Part shown: piece after piece, positions 11,571-21,479 of the stretch
How positions within the stretch are numbered: the stretch's first letter is position 1
Layout: each line of letters begins with the position of its first letter
Assembly: GCA_022495995.1 (NCBI GenBank)
Contig: JAFEMH010001307.1
Location: forward strand, 186,001-250,000
Source: Adenophora triphylla var. japonica
Taxonomy: Eukaryota; Streptophyta; Magnoliopsida; Asterales; Campanulaceae
Length of the DNA: 64,000 nucleotides
Reading direction: 5' to 3'
Translations under genes and position numbers: made by a program
Notes under the pieces: model-generated
Databases searched by the model: none
What the model was told of the DNA's origin: nothing
What the model saw: the letters and a program-made list of their open reading frames with translations, nothing else

Positions 11571-12396
11571 TTAGAAATGTGAAAAAATAAACAGAAATGG
11601 TTTACGCAAACCCTTTAGAGAATATCTGATTGAAACACTACAACATAGGGAAAATGGAAAGTCCAAGAGGAATAGATGTTATAGATTCAGATGGGGATGG
11701 TAGAAAAAGAGGATGTTGAGGAATCACCTACATAAACCATAATGTATCCTCGTAAGAGATTCACTGACATTCATACTTAAAGAGTAGGTAGGGCGTTCAT
11801 GAGATGAAAAAGCATCATGAATCCATGAAATGGCAGACAGCCTTGATATAAGTTTTGATATGACGTATGTGGAGTCACCAATAGCAACATGCTTCATGAG
11901 ACTAATAATGTCCTCCTGGAAGAAGCAACATGATAAATAAGAAACTCATAAATAATTAGGAATGTGAACAAAATAAACAAAAATGATTGACACGTATCCT
12001 ATAGAGAATATTTGACTGCAACATAGGGAAAATTGTAAGTTCAAGAGGAATAGATGTTGTATCTTCAGATGGAGAGATGGTATGGAAATAGGATCTTGAG
12101 GAGTCACCTACATAAACCATTACCTATCCTCAGAATAGATTCACTAATATATTTAAAAAGGTACAGGGGTCATGAGATGAAAAAAAAAAATCATGAATCC
12201 ATTATATAAGTTTTGACATAACTTAGTAGATTCTATCCCACCATATAGCTCCAAATGTAAGCAAGCATGGTTCATATAAAGGCCTTGGGCTCGTCAACAT
12301 AGCAGCATACTTGTCCTATATAAATCTAAAAAATGCCATGTATGAGCTTGAATGTTGTTTGAACATGACTACATACTCAAGCATACATTCTTTTTA

Positions 12397-12585
12397 CTCC
12401 CTCCGTCCCAGAATAAATGTCGCAGTTGACTTGTCAACGTTTTTAAGGAAGGTGCTTTACTAGTTTGTACATTACTTGTACAATGATAAAGTTGCACCAA
12501 GTCACTTTCCTTATTTGGAAACGCGACATTTATTTTGGGACGAATCAAAATGGAAAGTGTGACATTTATTCCGGGACAGAGGGAG
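12397..12585. mobile_element. Complete Stowaway-type MITE
   Basis: The ends CTCCCTCCGTCCC and GGGACAGAGGGAG are inverted and flanked by TA on both sides (12395-12396, 12586-12587), the Tc1/mariner-type signature. It is 189 bp. The related sequence at 9490-9540 lacks it, so this insertion came after that duplication. Confidence 0.9.
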
Positions 12586-12599
12586 TAGTCTTTTTTTTT

Positions 12600-14290
12600 A
12601 TGGGGACACAACAAAAAGTATCATGGGACCACGCACATCCATGAACTTTGCATGCTGTGTTCCAAGTGCCAACTTCGAGTAATGTGGTGAAGAAGATATA
12701 CAAAACAGAAACATATGCAAAGATCACTAACTATGTACTGTCCGTTTTAGAAATGGGTAGGTTCGAATCCGGAAGGACGATGCTGTTGGACGAAGCTACC
12801 CTGTGGTGAGGATGAGAAGGCAGTGTCCTCCAAGATTCTTTCATCCATCTACAAATCATGTTTTCCACCCATGTCATTCTCAACATGAATTTCAGTTAGG
12901 GGAGAAGAGCTCTGAGAACTTTGGGGTGTTCAATGGATGAGCTGGCAGCGGTAACATCCTCATCGATCTCACATTTACCACTGGGAAATCTGATGTAACT
13001 AACGGATTTTCAAGCACGGTCATGGATATCTTACATTGTCGATACCTTTCCATTGTTTACAAATATAATACAGAAAATAAATAGTAGCAGAACGAGATTG
13101 TAGTCAATGGTGTCACCATGTGAACAAACCTTACGTGGCTCAGTCGAGGAAGAATCAGCTTATAAGAAAGGAGGTTGATTCTCGCATCGGGTTGTCCTGT
13201 GACACATTGCGTTGCCATCCAACAAAGGGAAGCAAAAATAAATTAAAATAATAACTTCGTAAATTTCTCATTATTATATAACTGAAATAACTCTAGAATT
13301 ACCACATCTGGAGCTTCGAAAACTGACTTATGGAAGATAATTGATGATGTAGTTGTTCCGCTTCAACCAAACACTTGGAAGTTATTATCAGATTCCTTTT
13401 CCGAATGTGAAAAGCAAACAAAGGAGGACATAATATTCTGCTTCCGAAGTAATGCTTTTCATTTTAATTTTTTCCTGAAATAGTTCTTCATGAATCAAAC
13501 GTAGCTTAGAATATTTCAAAAAGGAACATGTTCAAAATAACGAAAATACAAGACATTATACCAAGGAAGCCTGAGCCTTCACATCTTCAAGATTGAAGTT
13601 CCAACCACTAATCCCTCATTCATATTCAATATGCACACATAAGCAATGAGGTACATTGAAATCAGAGACTTACAAAGCATAAAAACGCACATGCATGTCA
13701 TGCAGACGAGTAAGAAAACATCAGAACAAAGTTATTTTATGTTAAAATTTACTCATATCATTTTACTCAAGAATACTATATCTGTTCAAGTGTGAACAAA
13801 AATAGAACTCAAAAGAAACTATTTTTTGTAAAATGTAGTAATCACAGATTCTTACAAGTAAGAAAGTAAAAAGTTCACTGCCACTGCTTAGATGGTAAAA
13901 CATTAAAAATAAGAAGGGGAAAATGTGAAAAAGAAAGCAGTAGCAGTGTCAAGGCAAGGCACAGCATAAATCGAAATATAGTTTAAATTAAGAAAAGGAA
14001 GCTTTAAACGAACGCAAGAGAATATAAAAAAGGAGACTCAAACCTCAAGATCTAAGGCAAGATGAGAAACAGAGGCAGAGTCAAGAACGGAGAGAGGGGT
14101 TTCTCCTTTTTCCGGTTTCCGGAGAACTGACTATCGATGTAGCTTCTCTCCTCATGGATTAAACAAGTTTTCGTGCAGACCCAGAGAGTTCCATGTTCGG
14201 CCCGAAGCCTAAACTCTAATTTACCCCAATTTTGAAAGGTCCAGGTAAGATAACAAAACAGAATATTGGGGCAATTGAAATTTGCTATAT
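12600..14290. other. Non-coding mosaic DNA
   Basis: The left 400 bp is the third copy of the 9010/10570 repeat. The rest, to about 14240, is AT-rich without a supported gene. On the minus strand, 14240-14060 has a leader-like stretch with a short frame starting MELSGSARKLV that closes at once; it may be a 5' UTR remnant but nothing proves this. Confidence 0.4.
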
Positions 14291-14291
14291 A

Positions 14292-14579
14292 CTCCCTCCG
14301 TCCCACGTAAATGTGGACTAACTTTTTGGGTGTGGGAATTAAGAAAAAGTAGGAGAGAGAAATAGGTGGAGGAGGTATTTGTGAGTATGAAGAATTAAAT
14401 AGGAGAGAGGATGAGTGGGAGGAATAGTTAGGAGAGAGAATGTTGTGAGTGTAAAAGTGAAGTAGGAGAGAGAATGAGTAGGTGGAATAGTGAATATTTG
14501 TTTCCATTTTGGACAGTCCACATTTACGTGGGACGGACCAAAATGGAAATAAGTCCGCATTTACGTGGGACGGAGGGAG
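14292..14579. mobile_element. Complete Stowaway-type MITE (CACGT subfamily)
   Basis: It is 288 bp, bounded by CTCCCTCCGTCCCACGT and ACGTGGGACGGAGGGAG, with TA on both sides. The interior GAGAGAATGAGT-rich repeats and the second ACGTGGGACGG motif match the element at 46683. Open frames across it are translations of the MITE. Confidence 0.92.
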
Positions 14580-14901
14580 TATTGAGCAACCTCATAGAGG
14601 AGTCGATTCATCAGCTCAATGCCATTAAGGTACAAATGTGGACAAAAAGCGATATGGCTCTGATGTCGAAGCCTGACAATGAAATTCTATAGGTGACCGA
14701 GAAATGTAATTGCATGAGATATTTAAGCTTACAAGGAGTGAACAAATCAATGACATGCCCAAAACAACGAGAACTGGCAAATTAAAAGCATTGAAAGTGA
14801 CCTACAAGTAACAATCTCGACACGTAGCGTCTTCAATGTGCAATTAGCCTGTAGCACTTGCCTCATTACATGATATTAGAAAATTATAGTGGGCGACATT
14901 T

Positions 14902-15158
14902 CACGTGAAAATAATGTCAAACTATATGATAAAGATGACCTTATATAAACCGAAAAAATGGTAAAAAGTACCTATCTCTAGTTCTTCAGCAACATCCTTG
15001 AACAAATCTTTTAAGTGTAGAAACAGATATTTATGATGCAATAGCAAGATAAGGAGCATAATCCTTGACCTAATAACCACGTGAAAATAATGTCAAACTA
15101 TATGATAAAGATGACCTTATATAAACCGAAAAAATGGTAAAAAGTACCTATCTCTAGC
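14902..15158. repeat. Offset duplication carrying a splice donor
   Basis: The block CACGTGAAAATAATGTCAAA at 14902-14982 recurs at 15078-15158, offset 176 bp. Each copy ends, on the minus strand, at AGAGATAG|GTACTTTTTACC. Two consecutive PRP40 exons therefore share the same 3' end and donor. Confidence 0.85.
14972..15069 (-). pseudogene. PRP40: PRP40 fragment, exon with KDLFKDVAEELE
   Basis: After an ATTAG acceptor the minus strand reads VKDYAPYLAIAS, a stop, then STLKDLFKDVAEELEI up to a TAG|GTACTT donor. This matches the FF-domain region of plant PRP40, the U1 snRNP-associated splicing factor, immediately after the RNRDEFRKMLEEHV segment. The in-frame stop after AIAS and the duplicated donor region argue against function. 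Confidence 0.85.
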
Positions 15159-15242
15159 TGTAAAAGTGCAGTCAGCTACATGTTCTTCTAGCATTTTGCG
15201 AAACTCATCACGATTTTTGCGCTCCACCCATTTCATTTGCTC
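15148..15242 (-). pseudogene. PRP40: PRP40 fragment, exon with ERKNRDEFRKMLEEHVADC
   Basis: The acceptor TTTTTAAG is followed by EQMKWVERKNRDEFRKMLEE then HVADCTFTA and a TAG|GTACTT donor. ERKNRDEFRKMLEEHVADC is diagnostic of the PRP40 FF-domain region. The reading frame is open across the exon, but the last codons come from the duplicated donor block, not from PRP40. Confidence 0.88.
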
Positions 15243-15339
15243 CTTAAAAAGTTTAGAGAAAAAATAAGAAGACTGGACAAGTAGCCTGTAGCCCCATGCA
15301 ATAAACTTATATAATTAGAAAACAAGTTTTAAAGGGAAC

Positions 15340-15392
15340 CTTTCTTATTTCCACTGTTCATCTTCTTCCTTCTCCAGATCACGGATGTATTC
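15340..15392 (-). pseudogene. PRP40: PRP40 fragment, exon with QEYIRDLEKEED
   Basis: A TTATGCCAG acceptor precedes EYIRDLEKEEDEQWK, then a stop codon just before an AAAG|GTTCCC donor. It sits in correct order between the LEDDER exon upstream (15.5-16.0 kb) and the RNRDEF exon downstream. Confidence 0.87.
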
Positions 15393-15454
15393 CTGGCATA
15401 ACAGAAAATAAGAGTTGGTGTTGTATGAACCAGAATAAAGGCAATAAAAGAAAT

Positions 15455-16025
15455 TTACAAGGGAAATTCCAATCGATCAATTTTCCAAGGCATGAGCTGT
15501 TGAATTTCCATACCCAAATTGGCGAACCACAAGTGATAATAATAAACACTATTATTATTATTACTACACAATTACTTACAATGGACAAAGTACAAGTGTT
15601 TTCTTGCACACACTAATACAATCACCACACTAGATTGTAGCTCACACTACGAGCCTTCACTCAATTCTTATTCTCTGGACTCTAACTCACTCAATTCTTA
15701 TTCTCTGGACTCTAACTCACGAGTCCACAAATTGGGGAAGTCAATTCCCTATTTATACTCATCCTAAGTTGCTTAAGGAATCACCCCCAACTCTCCAAAA
15801 ACTTCCATCCCATTTGGGCTCCTCTCTCAAGTATGGAAGCTTCTCCTTTCTTCTTCATCTGGAGCCTTCTTCTATCTTCTAAGAGAGGGGTTAGTAGAAC
15901 ATTCTACAAAGCTCTAGAATATTCTAGATAAATCTAGAGTCGGTGTTGACTCTCTCAACATGAGCGTCTTTCATAATCTTCCAAGCGGACATGAACCTTA
16001 TATGCCACTGAGTATCCACCTGGGA
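15455..16025 (-). pseudogene. PRP40: PRP40 fragment, LEDDER exon split by a solo LTR
   Basis: Minus-strand sequence from about 16022 reads VDTQWHIR, then in a shifted frame RLEDYERRS, which is cut by the LTR at 15498-15960. It resumes at 15497 as CLGK-IDWLEF-like sequence ending near a GTAAATTTC donor. This is the PRP40 segment that precedes QEYIRDLEKEE. Frameshifts and the insertion show it is dead. The flanking TGAGC is duplicated by the LTR insertion. Confidence 0.82.
15498..15960 (-). mobile_element. Solo LTR, copia-like
   Basis: The 463-bp sequence begins TGTTGA and ends TCAACA and is flanked by the perfect 5-bp duplication TGAGC (15493-15497, 15961-15965). TATAAATAGGG on the minus strand near 15755 is a good TATA box, giving orientation. 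An internal 30-bp direct repeat (CTCAATTCTTATTCTCTGG, at about 15660 and 15690) is visible. No internal retroelement sequence remains. Confidence 0.93.
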
Positions 16026-16180
16026 ACATGATTAGAAATAAATATAAAGAAACTATTTGATGGGCACACAACAAGAAGTATCATGGGACCAGGCATAAGT
16101 AGAGAAAGACAGAGTAACAATAGAAACTGCATACTGCCTCACCCTCTAAGCATTTAAATCTTACTAATAGAAAGATATAC

Positions 16181-16332
16181 CATTCAAGCCCTTCCAGCCA
16201 TAGCAGGAGAGAGACATCTGCATTAACTCCAATTATACTTGAGGTGGTACCACCAGGTGAAATCAATGTGGTCAATTCAGGCCCACAGTTGCTAGCACTG
16301 CCATCATTTACCACACAATGCTTATGCACTAC
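16181..16332 (-). pseudogene. TPP2: Tripeptidyl peptidase II fragment, oxyanion-Asn exon
   Basis: From a TTTAG acceptor the frame reads VVHKHCVVNDGSASNCGPEL, then TTLISPGGTTSSIIGVNADV and ends EGLEW at a G|GTATATC donor. TPP2, a giant cytosolic subtilisin-type serine protease, has SAGNSGP and GAPGGTTSSIIGVGAYVSP here; the Asn completes the oxyanion hole. The Asn is present, but G to S and S to C changes in SASNCGP and loss of the AMAAG segment point to decay. Confidence 0.88.
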
Positions 16333-16420
16333 CTAAATAATCAGCGCCATGACTAGTTAGGCTAAAAGCTTACAGCAAAGCATATCCAGAATTTCGAGCA
16401 AAAAAATAAAATATAGGCGA

Positions 16421-16485
16421 ACTATAACCTCATCAACGAGATCAACAAAACGACCATAGTCTGGCACAATGTAGATTTTCCATAA
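16421..16485 (-). pseudogene. TPP2: TPP2 fragment, PDYGRFVDLVDEV exon
   Basis: KIYIVPDYGRFVDLVDEVIV is readable on the minus strand. In plant TPP2 this block lies directly before the SAGNSGP exon, and that order is kept here. The borders are approximate because the upstream acceptor is not clear. Confidence 0.82.
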
Positions 16486-16689
16486 CTCATAGGATTAGTT
16501 AGATCACATTTGTGCTGCGAGTAACGGTAACATCAAAACTTATTAAACAAGATGAGTACACAATAGAAACCCGAACAATGACAGATACCATCGCAAGATT
16601 ACAGCCACATTTTAAGGATGAATGATATCATCGCAAGATATAACCACTATATAAAGGATGACAAACACAATAGTTGCTAAAGGAACCCC

Positions 16690-17380
16690 AGGTATATAGT
16701 GTTGATTATACTGGGATAAATCCTATTGTAAAGCTAATTATTTGTTCGCCTTCTAATTTTGTTAGTTACTTCTACTTATTGGGTCGTATAACCGTGAAAG
16801 CATGTATCTTCGCGATGATTTACAAGAATGGGTTTACATGGAGCAGCTATTAGCGCTCGTGTCAAGCATGTCTCTCTGTTACAATTGAACCTAAGCAAGA
16901 GTCTCCAATTTTACATGATATTAACTGCGCTCGTGTCAAGCATGTCCCTGTTACCATTGAACCCACGTGCCAGTCCCCTAATGGATAGCTCCAAAAAGAA
17001 TTTACAACAAGAGAATCCCCAGGAATAGATTGTTAGAAAAACAAATTTTGAAAGCCTTAGGGCCAGAACAAATCTCCTATGCAATTGAGGAAAGAAATGA
17101 GGGGAAGGGGGAGGGGGTTGAACTGAAACAACTTTATATAAAACAAACTTTTACATATGTGATGTTCAATAATTGCAAAGAGCAATTAACTATGAAGCAG
17201 TGGTGGGTGAAATACCTGAGGCTCCACGAATACAACCATCGACATCATCCTACACTACAGTTGAGGTATCAATATCACCACTCCCGGTGCTGGGAAAAAG
17301 AGATGAGAGAATTGGGAAGATTTCAGACTAAACTTACAGAGGGATTACAAAAATATGATTTCTAAGTGTAAACATTGTCG
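16690..17380. other. Intron-like DNA between TPP2 exons
   Basis: Plus-strand open frames at 16828-17028 and 17030-17365 show no family resemblance. A phrase of about 38 bp (GCGCTCGTGTCAAGCATGTC) occurs twice, near 16853 and 16928. The span takes the place of the TPP2 exons that would carry the catalytic His (GTHVAG), which I could not find. Confidence 0.4.
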
Positions 17381-17388
17381 TAATGTAC

Positions 17389-17467
17389 CAATCAAGAATG
17401 TCTAGAACTTTTGGCATCCCATCTGATGTCAATTGCGGTCCTGTTGCAGCTGGGTCTAGACGAGCAT
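17389..17467 (-). pseudogene. TPP2: TPP2 fragment copy 2, catalytic-Asp exon
   Basis: The exon opens after TTTGCAG with AT, completing the Asp codon begun by the G that ends the previous exon, giving IF-D-ARLDPAAT. It continues GPQLTSDGMPKVLDILD to a GATTG|GTACAT donor. Family form is IFDSGVDPAAAGLQVTSDGK, in which the first D is the catalytic Asp. That Asp survives, but SGV has become ARL. The exon is 79 nt and phase-compatible with its partner. Confidence 0.9.
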
Positions 17468-17822
17468 CTGCAAACAAGCAACAGTGCAATGACCAGCCAT
17501 AACCACACCACACCAATCAAAGGATCAGTAACATTAGGTGATCAACATTACTAGCAAGTCTTATTTGATGGGGTGCCACTATTTGCACCATCCCTTTTCT
17601 ATTTCTTTCTAATTAATGTACTGTAACAGTGTTCATACATAACACAACTACAGAAGTTTTATGGTGCAATAAGCTGCATCTTTAGAGAAGAAGTGATGAA
17701 GGGAGTTTGGTAAAATGTTGTCCAAATATAGTGTCTTCATCCAACTCCCTTCATCATCTCCTCTCTGAAATTGCAGCATAAAAAAATTGACATTGAAAAG
17801 AATTAAGCAACTAAGAAAGTAC

Positions 17823-17915
17823 CAAAGATAGCAATAACTACTCCGCGGCCATCAAACTCGGGGTGAGCTTCAATGAACCGATTAGCGCCAATCTCCTTCT
17901 CCGGCATGAGCGAGG
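17823..17915 (-). pseudogene. TPP2: TPP2 fragment copy 2, N-terminal exon
   Basis: From CTTTTTAG the frame reads SLMPEKEIGANRFIEAHPEF, then DGRGVVIAIF and G|GTACTT. It is 93 nt with no stop and is close to the canonical TPP2 N-terminal region. Splice phase 1 joins it correctly to the Asp exon at 17467. It begins only about 20 nt after a frame matching a later part of the same protein (17935-18081), which marks a rearrangement joint. Confidence 0.9.
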
Positions 17916-17934
17916 CTAAAAAGAACTCATTATA

Positions 17935-18081
17935 ATATAATTGGTTAGGGGAATGAAATCAGAAAGTTTTCTACAGTTAGAGTCATCCTCAGGACTCTGT
18001 GTAACAACAGGTACCCTCCATAATTCTTCATCATGCCATACAACAGCATCAATAGCAATAGCAGGACCCTTGTAATCTAAT
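17935..18081 (-). pseudogene. TPP2: TPP2 fragment copy 1, DAVVWHDEELWRV exon
   Basis: After GTGTAG the minus strand reads LDYKGPAIAIDAVVWHDEEL then WRVPVVTQSPEDDSNCRKLS and DFIPLTNY. In plant TPP2 this lies about 200 residues after the catalytic Asp. It is open throughout, with an extra AIA relative to the family form. It belongs to copy 1, whose Asp exon is at 18896-18816. Confidence 0.88.
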
Positions 18082-18339
18082 CTACACAGAGAAAAAAAAA
18101 ACATGATCACATATAAAAAAGTAAGAAAAAATATAAAGACGGGAAGAAGGAATGTTTATCTAATATAATTAGACCTTACCTCAGCTTGATTTTGCAAATA
18201 ATCAACTTAATTTTTATGGTCCCCTCATGTTCTTTTCAAATTTGCCTTATCGACTCTGGTATGTTTCTGTTAATGAAAATTTGCTTTAATTGTACCAGAA
18301 TATAATAATCATACACACAAGTATAAAAGAATGTTAAGA

Positions 18340-18665
18340 GATGATAACATCTATATACAAGATGGTGTGAGGGATTTCGACCTAAGTGTGATAACTATTG
18401 GTCGGACCCACCCACCCACTTGAGTATTAAACCTAAGGAGACTCTTCACCATCAACGAAACCTAATCTTTAGCAATGGAGGACAGATCTCATAAGAGGAG
18501 GCAGAATAGGCACAAATCCTGTCATGAAAACGGAAGACAGATCTAAATGAATAAACGGCATATACTCCACAAGGTACAGATCCGCTACCATGTGCGAGTA
18601 TCCATCCCACAATGATTATCAGTCGAAGGGGCCCATTTAATACTTCATCGCAGTGCAACAATCAG
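18340..18665. other. Unassigned insert in TPP2 copy 1
   Basis: A slightly GC-richer segment (GTCGGACCCACCCACCCACT at its left) interrupts the interval between two TPP2 exons. The minus-strand frame 18661-18452 has no recognised motif. It could be an old transposon; no termini are evident. Confidence 0.3.
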
Positions 18666-18815
18666 GGATATTACAGCTAGTTAAATTATAGCAAGCACAA
18701 TTTGCAGAAGAACCAGGAATCAAAAAACACTTTTCATTAAACTTTTCATTAACCTTTCTGCAGGATTATCATAACAAAAGTTCTATTTTTGACGGTAAAC
18801 ATTGTCATAAGGTAC

Positions 18816-18896
18816 CAATCAAGAACACATCTACAACTTTTGGCTTCCCATCTGATGTCACTTGTATTCTTGCTGCAGCTGGGTCAACACCAGAAT
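18816..18896 (-). pseudogene. TPP2: TPP2 fragment copy 1, catalytic-Asp exon
   Basis: After TTTATAG the exon supplies AT of the Asp codon and reads DSGVDPAAARIQVTSDGKPK then VVDV. The catalytic motif DSGVDP is fully canonical, better than in copy 2. Two extra bases after VVDV shift the frame before the GATTG|GTACC donor (81 nt against 79 nt in copy 2), so the copy is not translatable through this exon. Confidence 0.9.
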
Positions 18897-19774
18897 CTAT
18901 AAACAGGCTGCAGCACAATAATCAATCATTTCAACACCACCAAGAGATCAGAAATTTTTAAGTGCTCAATGTCGCAATTCGCAAGGCATAGTATAAGATA
19001 ATGTTATTAATAAGGCCCAAGTTAACCAAATAGTGAAAACTACATGTAGTGTTCTCTGGACAAAAATCCAGCTAGAGCCCTGAATAAACTGATCTGGGAC
19101 CATAATTATTTGATATCAAGGGAATACTAGGTCACTTAACATAAAGGTAAATGCCTGAGCATAATGCACAAACTAAGATGTTTTAGCCTATCTAAGCAAT
19201 TCTAAAAAGGTTTTGGGTGCTGGAAACCCGTAGGTAGGTTTCTAAAGAGAAATGTCGGGATGCATAATACTGTTTGATGCAAACACCAGAAAAGGCTAGG
19301 TCAGATAGATACAGAGCGTAGTCTCAGAGAACCAAATACATACCTTGTTTGAATCTTAAATCATATAAAATTGAGACTCTAACTTATTATCGTAGAGACG
19401 ATTGTTGAGTAATGTTATTTGTAGTGTTATGTCTGCTCCAACTTCTAATTTGAATTTCTAACTGAAACGTAGACAAGTGTCTGATCATTCATTCAATAAT
19501 TATGAAATAAGCCAAATGAAGCAGGAAATAACAAAAATAAATGGAACCCATGTTAATGTTAATGCTGGTGTATGCAGGCCCGAGGGTAGTTTATTTCTTT
19601 CTGGTGTATGCAAGCCTGAAGGTAAAGGCACAAGACTCCAAAAAACACCAACAATCACGATAGACAAGATGATACAAACACATCTAACATGACTGGAAGT
19701 GTTTGACCTTGTTTACAATTGCAGCAGGAATAAGCTTTATGTTCTAGTTTTGAAAGAGGTCGAAGGAAGTTGCA

Positions 19775-19882
19775 TTACGCATCAATGGAGCACCGGCTTC
19801 TGGACCAAATCTAGTTAGAATAATGAGTATCCCAGGAGGGAGAGCGGCCCCTGTACACACGTCACCCAACTCGAGGCATGTA
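19775..19882 (-). pseudogene. ALDH10/BADH fragment copy 2, CLELG exon
   Basis: It reads [20 protein letters not shown] then [14 protein letters not shown] on the minus strand. Betaine/aminoaldehyde dehydrogenase (ALDH10) has [20 protein letters not shown] and [13 protein letters not shown] here. The G to R change in ILTRFG and loss of sequence after APLM show decay. Its sister copy is at 25706-25583. Confidence 0.85.
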
Positions 19883-19929
19883 CTGCCATTACACAGCAAT
19901 TAATGAAAATATCAAAAAATAGTTATAGC

Positions 19930-20308
19930 CTATGTTACCTGGACTCGGGATCGGGTATCCGACACGGGTACGGATCCTAGTGTCGGATTCACTTTTCCTA
20001 AAAAAATTGGACACGGGGACACTGTCCTAAAATTAGGATACGGGTACGGGAATACGTTAATAACAAAATATATTGAGTCTATTTATATACTTTACTTATA
20101 AATGAAGTCAACTCACTCTTTTTTTGCTAAGATATAATGTATGATTAAGTAAAACAACATTAAAACTTGTAAAATTTTATAAATGAAGTCAACGCACTCC
20201 TTTTTTTCTTTTTAATTTTTCTTGTCGTATCCGAATGAAAATGCGGGTGTCGGGGTGTCTTGTCGGACACGGGTACTTCAACATATTTGAAGAGTCCGGG
20301 TAACACAG
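19930..20308. mobile_element. hAT-type MITE with 8-bp TSD
   Basis: The termini CTATGTTACCTGGACTC and CTGTGTTACCCGGACTC (reverse complement of the right end) are inverted. The flanks GTTATAGC at 19922-19929 and 20309-20316 are identical 8-mers, the hAT signature. The 379-bp interior is AT-rich with repeated CGGGTAC/CGGACAC motifs near the ends and no transposase. Confidence 0.92.
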
Positions 20309-20463
20309 GTTATAGCTGGGAATGCAAAAACTAGATACCGACCAGTCACGACTTACAGAGATGTCAATTCGGGTGAGTTAGTACTCACAAACTGCATAAG
20401 AAAAACATGAAATTGAGAAGAAACGTGAACACAAACATGCCATTCTATCCAGCCACGTAATAC

Positions 20464-20529
20464 CTTCAAAAGCTGAGTTGCAACACTCGTGACATTGCTT
20501 CCTGTGGCGCTGCTCCTTGTAAATGCAAT
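20464..20529 (-). pseudogene. ALDH10/BADH fragment copy 2, FTGSTATGS exon
   Basis: From GACAG the exon reads IAFTRSSATGSNVTSVATQL then LK and ends AAG|GTATTA. ALDH10 has FTGSTATGSKVMTAAAQLVK, the cofactor-binding loop. The first Gly of the GSxxxG loop is Arg here (FTRSSATG), which should abolish NAD binding. It lies upstream of the CLELG exon in transcription order, the reverse of the normal gene. Confidence 0.87.
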
Positions 20530-20639
20530 CTGTCAAACAATGAAGAAGCATTTTAACGACACGCTAAGAAGCCTAACGCTTGTTACAGAACTACATGACA
20601 AGAAAAAGTACAGATTGCCATTGGATAAGAGAAATGAAC

Positions 20640-20692
20640 CTTGTCAACGGGGGATGCGACACCAATGGAGCACTGGCTTCTGGACCACTAAG
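20640..20692 (-). pseudogene. Partial repeat of the ALDH10 CLELG exon 3' end
   Basis: [13 protein letters not shown] is readable, followed by TTGACAAGGTTCA matching the donor end of the exon at 25583. Only the last third of the exon is present. Its 5' side is fused directly to the duplicated block 20691-21478. Confidence 0.75.
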
Positions 20693-21478
20693 TAAAGGAA
20701 ATTTGTTGTTTCACAACATCAATTTACCTGGCCACTACTAACCACAGGGCCTAGCCTACAACCTTCTGATCTTCTTGGTCCACTTGGCAAGTTTGTCTAA
20801 AAACACTGCTACAATGCCTTCCTGAAACAAACACACAAAATATAAATGTAATTGTACCTCATAAAAAATACGGAAGGAATAAACAGACATTCACTTGGGG
20901 AGTCAACAACAATCAGGTGTGCCTTTGTTTGAGATGGTTGCATGTGCAAATTAAGTATGAAAATGTTACACATCAAACAATCAGGTGTGCCTTTGTTTGG
21001 GATGGTAGCATGAGCCATGATGCAGATTAAGTATGATAATGTTACACATCAAACAATAGATTATAACATAATGAAACACAGAGGCATTTATGAGAATAAT
21101 GTCACACGGAAAGGGTGTACTAGTAGAGATATGACATGGATTATAACTTGTAGGTCAACCATCTTAATTTTTATGTATTTTGGAACGATAGGCTATAATA
21201 CAAATAAATCATATGTTATCAGGTGTCGATTCACGAAGGCCAAACAATTCACGAAGGCCAAACAGAGACATGCTAATACCTATGAGTTTTGTAAATATTG
21301 ATCTAGAATATACATGCTAATTTTTGCGTCTCACGCTATAAGAGGGCGGAAGAGAAGTAAATGAGAAACATTCTAACCAGATGCTTCTTAAGAATGCCAG
21401 CCATCATATCATAATTGAATGAACTCCAAATAACATAAGGGACCTCACCCGCTAAACATGCTAGTGCCATGGAAAAGA
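20691..21478 (-). repeat. Duplicated block D1 (copy of 24132-24909)
   Basis: About 790 bp match 24132-24909 in the same orientation with few differences. The block contains an ALDH10 exon (20821-20728) at one end. At the other is a minus-strand frame reading MALACLAGEVPYVIWSSFNY then DMMAGILKKHL, which looks like a conserved exon but which I cannot assign. Confidence 0.92.
20728..20821 (-). pseudogene. ALDH10/BADH fragment, FLDKLAKW exon (D1 copy)
   Basis: The TTTCAG acceptor precedes AVFLDKLAKWTKKIRR, then after a frame change RLGPVVSSGQ and CAG|GTAAAT. ALDH10 has [20 protein letters not shown] then GCRLGPVVS; the ISDPLEEGC segment is missing, which breaks the frame. The same lesion occurs in the 24174-24267 copy, so it predates the duplication. 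Confidence 0.87.
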
Positions 21479-21479
21479 C

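Noticed and set aside
14052..14692. Frames overlapping 14292-14579, including a 151-residue one
   Set aside because: They cross a complete Stowaway MITE and repeat in the related MITE at 46683-46975.
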